Source: Acidimicrobiaceae bacterium (GTDB lineage: Bacteria; Actinomycetota; Acidimicrobiia; Acidimicrobiales; Ilumatobacteraceae). Taken from it: a DNA stretch of 5,709 bases. The stretch lies in the NCBI GenBank assembly GCA_947486675.1, contig CANKUF010000057.1, forward strand, positions 1 through 5,709. The letters run 5' to 3'. How positions within the stretch are numbered: position 1 is the stretch's first letter; each line of letters begins with the position of its first letter. The notes beneath the pieces were generated by a model. That model saw nothing but the letters and a program-made list of their open reading frames with translations, did not search any database and was not told the DNA's origin. Shown in pieces: positions 1 through 5,709 of the stretch. The position numbers and the translations under genes are program-made.

Positions 1-1
1 A

Positions 2-457
2 GCATCGCTGCGCGAACTCACCACCCCAGCACTCTTGGCAGTACTTACGCCAGTAGTTGTTGGTTTCGGTATTGGTTACGCAGCACTTGGTGCATTCCTT
101 GCAGGTGTAATTCTCACCGGCCAGCTCATGGCTAACTACTTGAGCAACGCTGGTGGAGCATGGGACAACGCCAAGAAGTACATCGAAGACGGCCACCATG
201 GTGGCAAGGGTTCCGATGCACACAAGGCAGCCGTTATTGGCGACACCGTTGGTGACCCATTCAAGGACACCGCTGGTCCAGCACTCAACCCACTCATCAA
301 GGTGATGAACTTGGTTGCATTGCTGACACTTCCAGCAATCATCAAGTACCAAGAAAATGATGGAGTTCGCTTTGCAATCGCAGGCATCTCACTCGCCATC
401 TTGGTTGTTGCTATCTCGTTCTCGCGTCGTAAGACCGAGAGCATGGTTGCAGCGTAA
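2..457 (+). CDS. hppA: Membrane-bound proton-translocating pyrophosphatase, C-terminal part (5' end outside window)
   Basis: Integral membrane pump that hydrolyses pyrophosphate and moves H+ (in some subfamilies Na+) across the cytoplasmic membrane. The frame is open from the window edge, so only the last 151 residues are visible, against roughly 700-800 in the full family. Seen directly: the family block [10 protein letters not shown] (visible residues about 55-64, with the D-N-x-K-K core), the [13 protein letters not shown] stretch, and the nearly invariant [19 protein letters not shown] segment that contributes acidic and lysine residues to the Mg-pyrophosphate site. Hydrophobic helices lie before AWDN, after PLIKVMN, and at the extreme C-terminus ([16 protein letters not shown]) ahead of a short basic tail. 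The A/K position that separates K+-dependent from K+-independent enzymes lies upstream of the window, so the subtype cannot be read. The TTG at 35 is an internal codon, not a start. The stop is TAA at 455-457. Confidence 0.97.
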   Translation, partial: ASLRELTTPALLAVLTPVVVGFGIGYAALGAFLAGVILTGQLMANYLSNAGGAWDNAKKYIEDGHHGGKGSDAHKAAVIGDTVGDPFKDTAGPALNPLIKVMNLVALLTLPAIIKYQENDGVRFAIAGISLAILVVAISFSRRKTESMVAA

Positions 458-475
458 GTAACTAGGCGTTCCAAA

Positions 476-515
476 TCGGCGCTGAGATGTCGTCACTTCG
501 ATATCTCAGCGCCGA
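476..515 (+). terminator. Strong 17-bp hairpin after hppA, overlapping the next start codon
   Basis: The arms 476-488 (TCGGCGCTGAGAT) and 503-515 (ATCTCAGCGCCGA) are perfect reverse complements over 13 bp. The helix continues inward with one G-U and three Watson-Crick pairs, giving 17 pairs closed by the 6-nt loop TCACTT (493-498). It begins 19 bp after the hppA stop. No T-run follows the right arm, so it is not a classical intrinsic terminator. U-less hairpins have been proposed as terminators in actinobacteria. Its second half codes for the first residues of the SCP2 protein, and the ATG at 487-489 is inside the left arm. It could therefore also hold the start codon in a helix and control translation. 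The structure is seen; the role is inferred. Confidence 0.6.
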
Positions 516-885
516 ATGGATCTCGGCCATGTCGGCCGGTGTGAGCGCAGACTCCACACTTTCGACACTTGCTTCTCAGCACACCGTTGGACTCACTCAA
601 GTAGTCACGGGAACTCCATTTGGAGATGTCACCTATCACCTGCAAGTTCGCGATGGTTCCGTTTCCTTTACATCTGGCGTAGCACCAGCAGAAGACGTTC
701 GCTTCACCGAGTCATACGAAACTGCAGTGGGAATTGCTACCGAACAGATCAATGCGCAGGAAGCATTCATTAAAGGTTTGATCGTGTTTACCGGTGACCA
801 TCAAAAACTCATTAATGCTGGCGATGTGTTCGCCGCACTCAACCCAATTTTCGATGCAGTGCGTGCATCTACCAAATTTATTTAA
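487..885 (+). CDS. SCP2 sterol-binding-domain protein (small, single domain)
   Basis: A 132-residue soluble protein with no signal peptide or membrane segment. It resembles the short stand-alone SCP2 (sterol carrier protein 2) proteins common in actinobacteria, which form a hydrophobic pocket for lipids or acyl groups; the ligand is unknown here. Supporting features are the N-terminal YLSAEWISAMSAG helix (residues 6-18), alternating beta strands around TYHLQVRDGSVSFTSG (49-64), and the C-terminal amphipathic stretch INAQEAFIKGLIVFTGD (88-104) followed by INAGDVFAALNPIFDAV (109-125). Length fits the family. ATG 487 is preferred over ATG 529 because the YLSAEWI segment belongs to the family pattern. 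There is no good Shine-Dalgarno, and the start lies inside a strong hairpin. It is 29 bp downstream of hppA and may be read through from it. The stop overlaps the convergent nfuA-like gene. The family call is by pattern only. Confidence 0.8.
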   Translation: MSSLRYLSAEWISAMSAGVSADSTLSTLASQHTVGLTQVVTGTPFGDVTYHLQVRDGSVSFTSGVAPAEDVRFTESYETAVGIATEQINAQEAFIKGLIVFTGDHQKLINAGDVFAALNPIFDAVRASTKFI

Positions 886-1513
886 AGAACGGGTTCTCGC
901 CAGTTGAGTGATCGGTGAGGTCGCGAACCTTGGTGATCGTTGGCACTTTTGCCGACACCATTGACTGCACACCTTCAAGCATGGTTTGACGGCTCATAGA
1001 GCAACCATGGCATCCGCCACCCATGGTGAAGTATGCGGTTCCTTCGGTGTCGTGACCAGCAAACGTGACGAATCCGCCATGCGCTGCAAGCATTGGATTC
1101 ACTTCGGCAGTAACGATTGTTTCAATTTCTGCCGACATTGCATCGTCGCGAACTAAGCCTTCAACCTGTGGAGACTTTGGCTTATTCGGATTACGAATGA
1201 GCAAACCCTGCGTTTCGGAATGATCGATCGTTGCGCCTTGGAACGCATCAATATCTTTTCCAGGAACGATGATCTTCAATCCATCAATTGTGCGTACTTC
1301 ATCGCTGAATGCAGCTTTGGTGAAAAAATCAAACGACAAGTCGTAGCGGAAATCTTCGCCCGGCTCGGACAAAATTTCGAGACGCAATCCCAGCTGTGCG
1401 CCCTCTGCTTCTGCATCACGAAGTTCGAGCAATTTCACATGCGCTTCTGGCGTGATTGAAACAATCGTGTCTGTCTTATCGATTTCTGAGGTAGTGCTAG
1501 CGAAAGGACTCAC
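878..1513 (-). CDS. nfuA: NfuA-like Fe-S cluster biogenesis protein (degenerate A-type domain + NifU C-terminal domain)
   Basis: A cytoplasmic Fe-S carrier that would hold a 4Fe-4S cluster, usually between two subunits, and pass it to target enzymes. With the GTG at 1513 it has 211 residues in two parts. Residues about 16-110 (IVSITPEAHVKLLELRDAE through GLLIRNPN) resemble an IscA/HesB A-type domain that has lost all its cysteines, as in E. coli NfuA. Residues about 125-200 form the NifU C-terminal domain with NPMLAAHGG and the cluster-binding CxxC at C168-H-G-C171 within GGGCHGCSMSRQTML. The only cysteines in the protein are these two. The frame stays open to 1999 but that stretch is antisense to thiN and has no family similarity. 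GTG 1513 is chosen because TATCCT lies 7 nt upstream, which suits a leaderless mRNA. ATG at 1561 (227 aa) is the alternative; neither has a clear Shine-Dalgarno. The gene is divergent from the thiamine operon. Confidence 0.9.
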   Translation of the reverse strand: MSPFASTTSEIDKTDTIVSITPEAHVKLLELRDAEAEGAQLGLRLEILSEPGEDFRYDLSFDFFTKAAFSDEVRTIDGLKIIVPGKDIDAFQGATIDHSETQGLLIRNPNKPKSPQVEGLVRDDAMSAEIETIVTAEVNPMLAAHGGFVTFAGHDTEGTAYFTMGGGCHGCSMSRQTMLEGVQSMVSAKVPTITKVRDLTDHSTGENPFFK

Positions 1514-1520
1514 GAGAAAA

Positions 1521-1526
1521 AGGATA
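1521..1526 (-). promoter_or_regulatory. Possible -10 box for leaderless nfuA
   Basis: On the minus strand the hexamer TATCCT is followed by seven bases (TTTTCTC) and then GTG at 1513. This is the spacing expected if transcription starts at the first base of the start codon, as many actinobacterial genes do. It matches the T-A-x-x-x-T pattern. No convincing -35 hexamer is visible at 16-18 bp. The assignment supports the GTG start but is tentative. Confidence 0.35.
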
Positions 1527-1537
1527 CCGTCATGGGG

Positions 1538-1553
1538 GTTAGGAGCGCCTAAC
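1538..1553. promoter_or_regulatory. Inverted repeat GTTAGG-AGCG-CCTAAC in the divergent promoter region
   Basis: Two perfect 6-bp arms (1538-1543 and 1548-1553) flank a 4-bp centre. The repeat sits near the middle of the 57-bp gap between the nfuA-like gene and thiN. Its centre is about 25 bp upstream of the thiN GTG and about 32 bp upstream of the nfuA GTG, so a bound dimer could cover both promoters. The arms resemble the outer half-sites TTAGG and CCTAA of DtxR/IdeR iron boxes, but the spacing here is 4 bp instead of 9, so no regulator can be named. It may also be chance. Confidence 0.4.
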
Positions 1554-1570
1554 TGTGGCATTCTTAACAG

Positions 1571-2233
1571 GTGAAGCACGATGGCACGACCGCGATCGTC
1601 GTGTTGGGCGGCACCCCACCAACACGAGCGATCAGGCAACATATCCCTGCGCATGAACTGGTCATTGCTGCTGATTCCGGTCTGCATGGAGCGATTGATC
1701 TTGGACTCCGCGTGAACGTAGTCATTGGCGACATGGACTCGGTGGACAAAGCAGTACTTGCGGCCGTAGAAGCGAACGGCACCACAGTCACCCAGTTGCC
1801 TCGCGATAAAGATTCCACCGATGCCGAACTCGCACTGCTGAAAGCGGTGGAAATGGGTGCGACAAAGATTGTGCTTATAACTAAAGGCGGCGGCCGACTT
1901 GACCACGAGCTCGGCGTGTTTGCCGTGTTGCAAAACCCTGGCCTTCGGCAGTGCACCATTCAGGCACTGTGGGACAACTCCATACTGCACCTCATACACG
2001 GCCCAGCTTCAGTGACCATAACGGGCAAACAGGGTTCAAACGTCGGGCTCATTGCTGCCGGTGGCGAAGCATCCGGTATCACAACTACTGGTTTGAAATG
2101 GACTCTCACCAATGAAACGCTTGCTCCGCATTCTTCGCGTGGAATAAGCAACCAACTCATTGAAGAATCTGCAGTAATTTTATTGCAGGAAGGTTCACTG
2201 TTTGTCGTTCAGTCAAGTGTCCTCAGTAACTGA
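1571..2233 (+). CDS. thiN: Thiamine pyrophosphokinase
   Basis: Cytoplasmic enzyme transferring pyrophosphate from ATP to thiamine, making thiamine diphosphate in one step. The 220-residue protein carries the family motifs in order: VVLGG near the N-terminus (10-14), IAADSG (32-37), VIGDMDS (51-57, acidic Mg-ATP residues), RDKDSTDAELAL (78-89), GGGRLDH (106-112) and, in the C-terminal thiamine-binding domain, HSSRGISN (187-194). Nothing important appears to be missing. The start is GTG at 1571; the nearby ATG at 1581 is out of frame. No Shine-Dalgarno is close, so the mRNA may be leaderless, although the -10 candidate (CATTCT, 1559-1564) is poor. It is the first gene of a run with the thiBPQ importer, starting 13 bp before thiB. 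The pairing implies that free thiamine is the imported substrate and is activated directly, without the ThiK/ThiL two-step route. Confidence 0.94.
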   Translation: MKHDGTTAIVVLGGTPPTRAIRQHIPAHELVIAADSGLHGAIDLGLRVNVVIGDMDSVDKAVLAAVEANGTTVTQLPRDKDSTDAELALLKAVEMGATKIVLITKGGGRLDHELGVFAVLQNPGLRQCTIQALWDNSILHLIHGPASVTITGKQGSNVGLIAAGGEASGITTTGLKWTLTNETLAPHSSRGISNQLIEESAVILLQEGSLFVVQSSVLSN

Positions 2234-2246
2234 AAGTTGTACCCCC

Positions 2247-3305
2247 ATGAAGAGAATTTCTGCAATCGCACTCAGCGTGCTGCTGTTCGCCGCCTGTTCA
2301 GGCTCATCGGATAGCGGGTCGCCGCAGACCGATGGACCAGTCACACTGACTTTGCTGGCACACGATTCGTTTACTCCGAGTGAAGGCATCTTCGATGCAT
2401 TCACTGCCGAAACTGGAATAACAGTAAATGTCGTTCGTAGTGGAGATGCTGGCGAACTCGTTTCTAAGGCCGCACTTACTGCCGGCAACCCCGAGGGAGA
2501 CGTGTTGTGGGGAGTGGATAATACGTTGCTATCTCGCGCACTCGATGCTGACATGTTTGAGTCGTACGAAACCACAAACCTTGCGGCAATGAACGAATCG
2601 GTGTTGCGAGATATTCCAGGACATGAAGTAACACCAGTTGATACTGGCGACGTATGTATTAACTATGACATCGCGTGGTTCAAGAACAACAACATTGCTC
2701 CGCCCATGACGCTGGATGCCCTTACCAGCAAGACCTATGCAAACTTGCTTGTTGTGCCAAGTGCAATTACTTCTTCACCAGGCCTTGCATTCCTCCTTGC
2801 CACAGTTACAGAGTTTGGTGAAGACGGTTGGCAGGACTACTGGAAATCACTGCGTGAAAATGGTGTGTTGGTTGTAGACGGTTGGACGCAGGCGTACAGC
2901 ACCGAGTTTTCTGGTTCTACCGGAAAAGGCGAGCGCCCGATTGTGGTCAGTTACAGCAGCAGTCCTGCAGCTGAAGTGTTGTTTGCAGACCCTCCGACCG
3001 ATGTTGCCCCAACTGGGGTTGCACCACTGACCTGTTTCGAGCAAATTGAATACGCAGGAATTCTTCGTGGAACCAAACACAAAGCTGAAGCACAGTTGCT
3101 TATTGACTATCTCACTGGCACAACGTTTCAAAGCGATCTTCCTCTCACGCAGTTTGTGTTTCCAGTGCATGCGGATGCAACTATTCCTGAATCGTTCACG
3201 CGATATATCTCACGCCCAGAACGTGCTCTCACCATTGAATACAACGTGATCGCAGAGAACCGCACCGCGTGGCTCGACGAGTGGTCAACCATCGTTTTCA
3301 AATAA
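2247..3305 (+). CDS. thiB: Thiamine ABC transporter substrate-binding lipoprotein
   Basis: Extracellular, membrane-anchored receptor that captures thiamine (in some species also its phosphates) and delivers it to ThiP. The protein has 352 residues. Lys2-Arg3, a hydrophobic stretch (4-16) and LFAAC with Cys17 form a lipoprotein signal peptide; Phe at -3 of the lipobox is slightly atypical. A Ser/Gly-rich linker (18-30) follows. The mature part tracks E. coli ThiB along its length: LTLLAHDSF (34-42), DVLWGVDNTLL (85-95), SPGLAFLLA (177-185), GWTQAYS (212-218), VVSYSSSPAAEV (233-244), FVFPVHADATIP (303-314) and the C-terminal NRTAWLDEW (338-346). ATG 2247 is chosen because it gives the signal peptide directly; an in-frame start at 2202 would overlap thiN and add 15 residues ahead of it. 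A weak GAAAG lies 10 nt upstream. Other type-1 binding proteins for iron or polyamines look broadly similar, but the neighbours settle the substrate as thiamine. Confidence 0.92.
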   Translation: MKRISAIALSVLLFAACSGSSDSGSPQTDGPVTLTLLAHDSFTPSEGIFDAFTAETGITVNVVRSGDAGELVSKAALTAGNPEGDVLWGVDNTLLSRALDADMFESYETTNLAAMNESVLRDIPGHEVTPVDTGDVCINYDIAWFKNNNIAPPMTLDALTSKTYANLLVVPSAITSSPGLAFLLATVTEFGEDGWQDYWKSLRENGVLVVDGWTQAYSTEFSGSTGKGERPIVVSYSSSPAAEVLFADPPTDVAPTGVAPLTCFEQIEYAGILRGTKHKAEAQLLIDYLTGTTFQSDLPLTQFVFPVHADATIPESFTRYISRPERALTIEYNVIAENRTAWLDEWSTIVFK

Positions 3306-3314
3306 TTCGTCTTC

Positions 3315-4856
3315 ATGATTCCATCGCCGTATCCCAAGAGCACACGGTGGTTAGTCATTGCTCCAACCCTGTTTTTGTTGGTGTTCCTAGCAGTCCCAAC
3401 AGCGGTGATCGTTCAACGTGGCACGAGTGTTGATGCATTCGCAGACATCATTGCAAACGATGGCTTTAGAAAAGTTGCATGGTTCACACTGTGGCAAACC
3501 ACACTGAGCACTGTTCTCACTGTTGCATGCGCTCTGCCTGTCACATTCATCCTCGCGAGATTTTCATTTATTGGAAAGCGTCTACTGCTGGCACTCATCA
3601 CGGCACCATTCCTGCTCCCCACTGTTGTCGTTGGTTCTGCATTGTTTGCACTACTCCCCGACCGCATGCACTACACCGCGTTCGCCATCATTGCCGCTCA
3701 TATCTTTTTCAACATGGCGGTAGTCGTTCGTTTAGTAATGCCACGATGGTCGCAAGTTGACCCAGAACTCATTCATGCTGCACACACGCTTGGCGCATCT
3801 ACTGTGCGCACGTTTCGCACCATTACATTTCCACTCATTCGGCCAGCACTTGGTTTTGCCAGCACAGCAGTGGCACTGTTTTGTTTCACATCATTTGGTG
3901 CCGTTCGAATACTGGGTGGACCTGCATACTCCACACTTGAGACCGAGATCTATGTTCGATCAGTTCAGCTTGGTGACTTAAACGGGGCTGTTGCCATTGG
4001 CATCATCCAAGCGATTTTCCTGATCGGCATGCTGTATGCCTTGACAAAGTTTGGTCGTCATCACACTTCGCCGCTCACCGTCAACATTCAGACTCCGAAA
4101 CCGACCGGGTCTACACAGAAAATTGCTGTCGCCAGCATCGCTGTAACGACCGGATTCTTTGCACTGTTGCCATTGATTGCAGTCGCTTGGAAATCGACCT
4201 CTGGCTGGTCGCAGGTTTTGTCGAACGACACCATGAATTCGTTGGCGGTAAGCGCAAGGTTTGCGATTACTGCATCAATCATTGCCACCACGCTGGGAAC
4301 CATGATTGCGCTTGCAATTGCTTACACATCCACATCATCTCGATTTTTGGAAACCATCACCTCTCTTCCGCTCATGATTTCTGCAGTCACGGTTGGTCTT
4401 GGAATTCTGATCACCTTCGATCAGAGCCCGTTTGAATTTCGCTCAACCTGGTGGATCACTCCAGTTGCGCACTCACTCATTGCGATTCCGTTGGTTATTC
4501 GTACGGTGTTACCAGTAGCGCAAGCAATTCCTCAAGACCTTCGCGATGCAGCGGCAACGCTTGGCTCAGGGGAAAAAGACCAATGGATGCGTATCGATTT
4601 GCCGCTGTTGCGTCGCTGCCTGGCTACTGCATGTGCGCTTTCGGCTGCTGTTTCTCTTGGCGAATTTGGTGCAACCAGCTTTCTCACCCGACAAACCTAT
4701 GAAACACTCCCCGTTTCTATCGCTCGACTGCTTTCTCGCCCTGGCGATACTCAACACGCCAAAGCATTCGCACTCTCAACACTGTTTTTCGTGTTTAGCA
4801 TTGGTGCTGTATACCTCGCCGAAACTGTGCGCGCCACACGAACGAAGACTGATTAA
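3315..4856 (+). CDS. thiP: Thiamine ABC transporter permease, two fused membrane domains
   Basis: Cytoplasmic-membrane channel subunit of the thiamine importer. The 513-residue protein is an internal duplication of two binding-protein-dependent permease domains, as in E. coli ThiP (about 536 aa). Hydrophobic segments suggest 12 helices, near residues 12-34, 56-80, 90-112, 121-143, 178-196, 222-245, 268-292, 312-336, 349-367, 380-402, 434-453 and 483-504. Each half has the cytoplasmic EAA loop that docks on the ATPase: HAAHTLGASTVRTFRTITFP (154-173) and DAAATLGSGEKDQWMRIDLP (411-430), both with the conserved Gly and final Pro. A hydrophilic linker near 247-268 joins the halves. The ATG at 3315 lies 9 bp after the thiB stop without a clear Shine-Dalgarno, suggesting coupling. 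The stop TAA overlaps the thiQ ATG (TAATG). Confidence 0.94.
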   Translation: MIPSPYPKSTRWLVIAPTLFLLVFLAVPTAVIVQRGTSVDAFADIIANDGFRKVAWFTLWQTTLSTVLTVACALPVTFILARFSFIGKRLLLALITAPFLLPTVVVGSALFALLPDRMHYTAFAIIAAHIFFNMAVVVRLVMPRWSQVDPELIHAAHTLGASTVRTFRTITFPLIRPALGFASTAVALFCFTSFGAVRILGGPAYSTLETEIYVRSVQLGDLNGAVAIGIIQAIFLIGMLYALTKFGRHHTSPLTVNIQTPKPTGSTQKIAVASIAVTTGFFALLPLIAVAWKSTSGWSQVLSNDTMNSLAVSARFAITASIIATTLGTMIALAIAYTSTSSRFLETITSLPLMISAVTVGLGILITFDQSPFEFRSTWWITPVAHSLIAIPLVIRTVLPVAQAIPQDLRDAAATLGSGEKDQWMRIDLPLLRRCLATACALSAAVSLGEFGATSFLTRQTYETLPVSIARLLSRPGDTQHAKAFALSTLFFVFSIGAVYLAETVRATRTKTD

Positions 4857-5709
4857 TGCTCAAGATTCACGACCTCACCATTCACTATGCAAACGAAGTG
4901 ATTCTTGACGGTGTGTGCCTTGAAGTTGGCACTGGTGAAGTGGTGTCGCTCGTTGGCCCCAGCGGAGAAGGAAAGACCACCTTGCTTCGCGTGATTGCCG
5001 GAATTGAACGAGCCGAATCGGGATCGGTAAGTGTTGATGGAAAAGAAGTCACGCACTTACCAACCCATAAACGCGGCATTGGTTTGGTGTTTCAAGACAA
5101 CCAACTCTTCCCGCACCTCTCCGTTGGCCAAAACATTGCGTATGCACTACGCGGCATGAGCAAGCACGAACAATCCGTTCGCGTGAATGAATTACTTGCA
5201 CTCGTTGGTCTCGAAGGCTTGGCCGATCGCGATGTGACCGTTATTTCTGGTGGCGAAGCAAAACGTGTTGCCGTTGCTCGATCGCTAGCCGCAAACCCAA
5301 AAGTGCTGCTCCTTGACGAACCACTGAGTGGCCTTGACGTCGAATTACACGATCGCTTATTGCGCGATCTTTCCACTTTGCTTGCTCAGCGCAACACCAC
5401 AGTTGTCCACGTCACCCATGACCGCAACGAAGCAAGTCAGTTCGCCGATCGCATCGTTGATATTCGTTCGTTGCATCGCCCAAGCAGAGCGGTGCGCATT
5501 ACAACTGATGAACTTTTGCCTTTGCGCATGGCCGTGCTTCGTGATGGCACTCCTTCGCAAGATCCCACGTACAAACAAGACAATTTTCCAGGGTGCGTTC
5601 ATCTTGGAATCTATGAAGGAGCAGAACTAGTTGCGTGTTCTTCCTGGATCCCCCAGGCATGTCCATTAGATGAAACACTTCCCGCAATTCAGTTAAAGGG
5701 AATGGCTGT
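4856..5709 (+). CDS. thiQ: Thiamine ABC transporter ATPase fused to a GNAT-like domain (3' end outside window)
   Basis: Cytoplasmic ATPase that powers ThiP. It starts at ATG 4856, overlapping the thiP stop by one base, which indicates translational coupling. All ABC motifs are present: Walker A GPSGEGKT (34-41), Q-loop Gln80 in VFQDN, signature SGGEAKR (131-137, E where Q is usual), Walker B VLLLDEP (150-156), D-loop SGLD (158-161) and switch His188 in VTHD. The recognisable ATPase ends near FADRIVDI (196-203), where ThiQ (E. coli 232 aa) normally has a short tail. Here the same frame continues with no stop for at least 284 codons, to the window edge. The extension (from about residue 212) reads as the first half of a GNAT acetyltransferase. 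No frameshift is needed to join the two. The ATPase call is firm; the fusion is what the frame shows, barring a sequence error that removed a stop. The C-terminus is not visible. Confidence 0.93.
   Translation, partial: MLKIHDLTIHYANEVILDGVCLEVGTGEVVSLVGPSGEGKTTLLRVIAGIERAESGSVSVDGKEVTHLPTHKRGIGLVFQDNQLFPHLSVGQNIAYALRGMSKHEQSVRVNELLALVGLEGLADRDVTVISGGEAKRVAVARSLAANPKVLLLDEPLSGLDVELHDRLLRDLSTLLAQRNTTVVHVTHDRNEASQFADRIVDIRSLHRPSRAVRITTDELLPLRMAVLRDGTPSQDPTYKQDNFPGCVHLGIYEGAELVACSSWIPQACPLDETLPAIQLKGMA
5492..5709 (+). other. GNAT-type acetyltransferase domain in frame behind ThiQ (partial)
   Basis: This is the extension of the thiQ frame, residues 213 to 284+. It begins VRITTDELLPLRMAVLRDG, which looks like the first strand and helix of a GNAT (GCN5-related N-acetyltransferase) protein of the kind that opens with PLRxxVLR. 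It continues with FPGCVHLGIYEGAELVACSSW, a strand-turn-strand typical of strands 2 and 3, and IQLKGMA, the usual start of strand 4. The acetyl-CoA motif (R/Q-x-x-G-x-G/A) should follow at once but lies beyond the window, so catalytic competence cannot be judged. GTG at 5492 could serve as an independent internal start, with only a weak purine-rich AGCAGAG just upstream. A separate gene is thus possible, but no thiQ stop separates them. The substrate is unknown. Confidence 0.75.

Noticed and set aside
478..490. CTGAGA within the hairpin at 476-515 as part of a TPP riboswitch
   Set aside because: The CTGAGA-like bases are simply part of a long simple helix. There is no ACCTG partner or multi-helix layout, and the downstream gene is not a thiamine gene.
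886..897. AGAAC-GG-GTTCT palindrome after the convergent overlap as a terminator
   Set aside because: Five-base arms around a 2-nt centre cannot fold into a stable hairpin, and no T-run follows.
1514..1999. Open minus-strand extension of the nfuA frame to 1999, giving 373 residues
   Set aside because: It lies antisense to the well-supported thiN gene, has cysteine- and histidine-rich low-quality composition, and adds nothing recognisable to NfuA.
2208..2234. TTCAGT...ACTGAA inverted repeat at the end of thiN
   Set aside because: Only 6 bp with a 15-nt loop, no T-run, and it lies within an operon with 13-bp spacing; likely chance.
3046..4908. Several 60-120 residue open frames on both strands inside thiB, thiP and the start of thiQ
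   Set aside because: They are out-of-frame shadows: no motifs, odd composition, and entirely inside genes with strong family matches.
4853..5630. Minus- and plus-strand open frames overlapping thiQ (for example 5092-5376 minus, 5328-5630 plus)
   Set aside because: The thiQ frame explains the whole stretch with all ABC motifs in order, so these are shadows.

Overview
The window is ordinary-looking bacterial chromosome of about 50% G+C, densely packed and without mobile elements, RNA genes or CRISPR arrays. The gene set fits an actinobacterium: a membrane pyrophosphatase, a short SCP2-type sterol-carrier protein, a two-domain NfuA-like protein, and GTG starts that look leaderless. The moderate G+C and frequent GCA alanine codons would suit a small-genome aquatic lineage such as Acidimicrobiia. 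That placement is inference from style only and is weak.

Left part (1-885, + strand): the last 151 codons of the proton-pumping pyrophosphatase gene hppA, then a 132-residue SCP2-domain protein 29 bp downstream. A near-perfect 17-bp hairpin (476-515) sits over the start codon of the second gene. The SCP2 gene and the next gene converge, and their ends overlap by 8 bp at 878-885.

Middle (878-1570): an nfuA-like Fe-S biogenesis gene on the minus strand, then a short divergent promoter region (1514-1570) that holds the inverted repeat GTTAGG-N4-CCTAAC.

Right part (1571-5709, + strand): a four-gene thiamine salvage operon. Thiamine pyrophosphokinase (thiN) is followed by a thiamine ABC importer: lipoprotein ThiB, two-domain permease ThiP and ATPase ThiQ. 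Spacings are 13 bp, 9 bp and a 1-bp overlap (TAATG). The logic is capture of thiamine outside, ATP-driven import, and direct pyrophosphorylation to the cofactor thiamine diphosphate. No TPP riboswitch is recognisable upstream, and there is little room for one.

The most unusual point is at the right end. The thiQ frame does not stop after the ATPase domain but runs on, without a stop, into what reads as the N-terminal half of a GNAT-type acetyltransferase. This looks like a ThiQ-GNAT fusion, cut by the window end.
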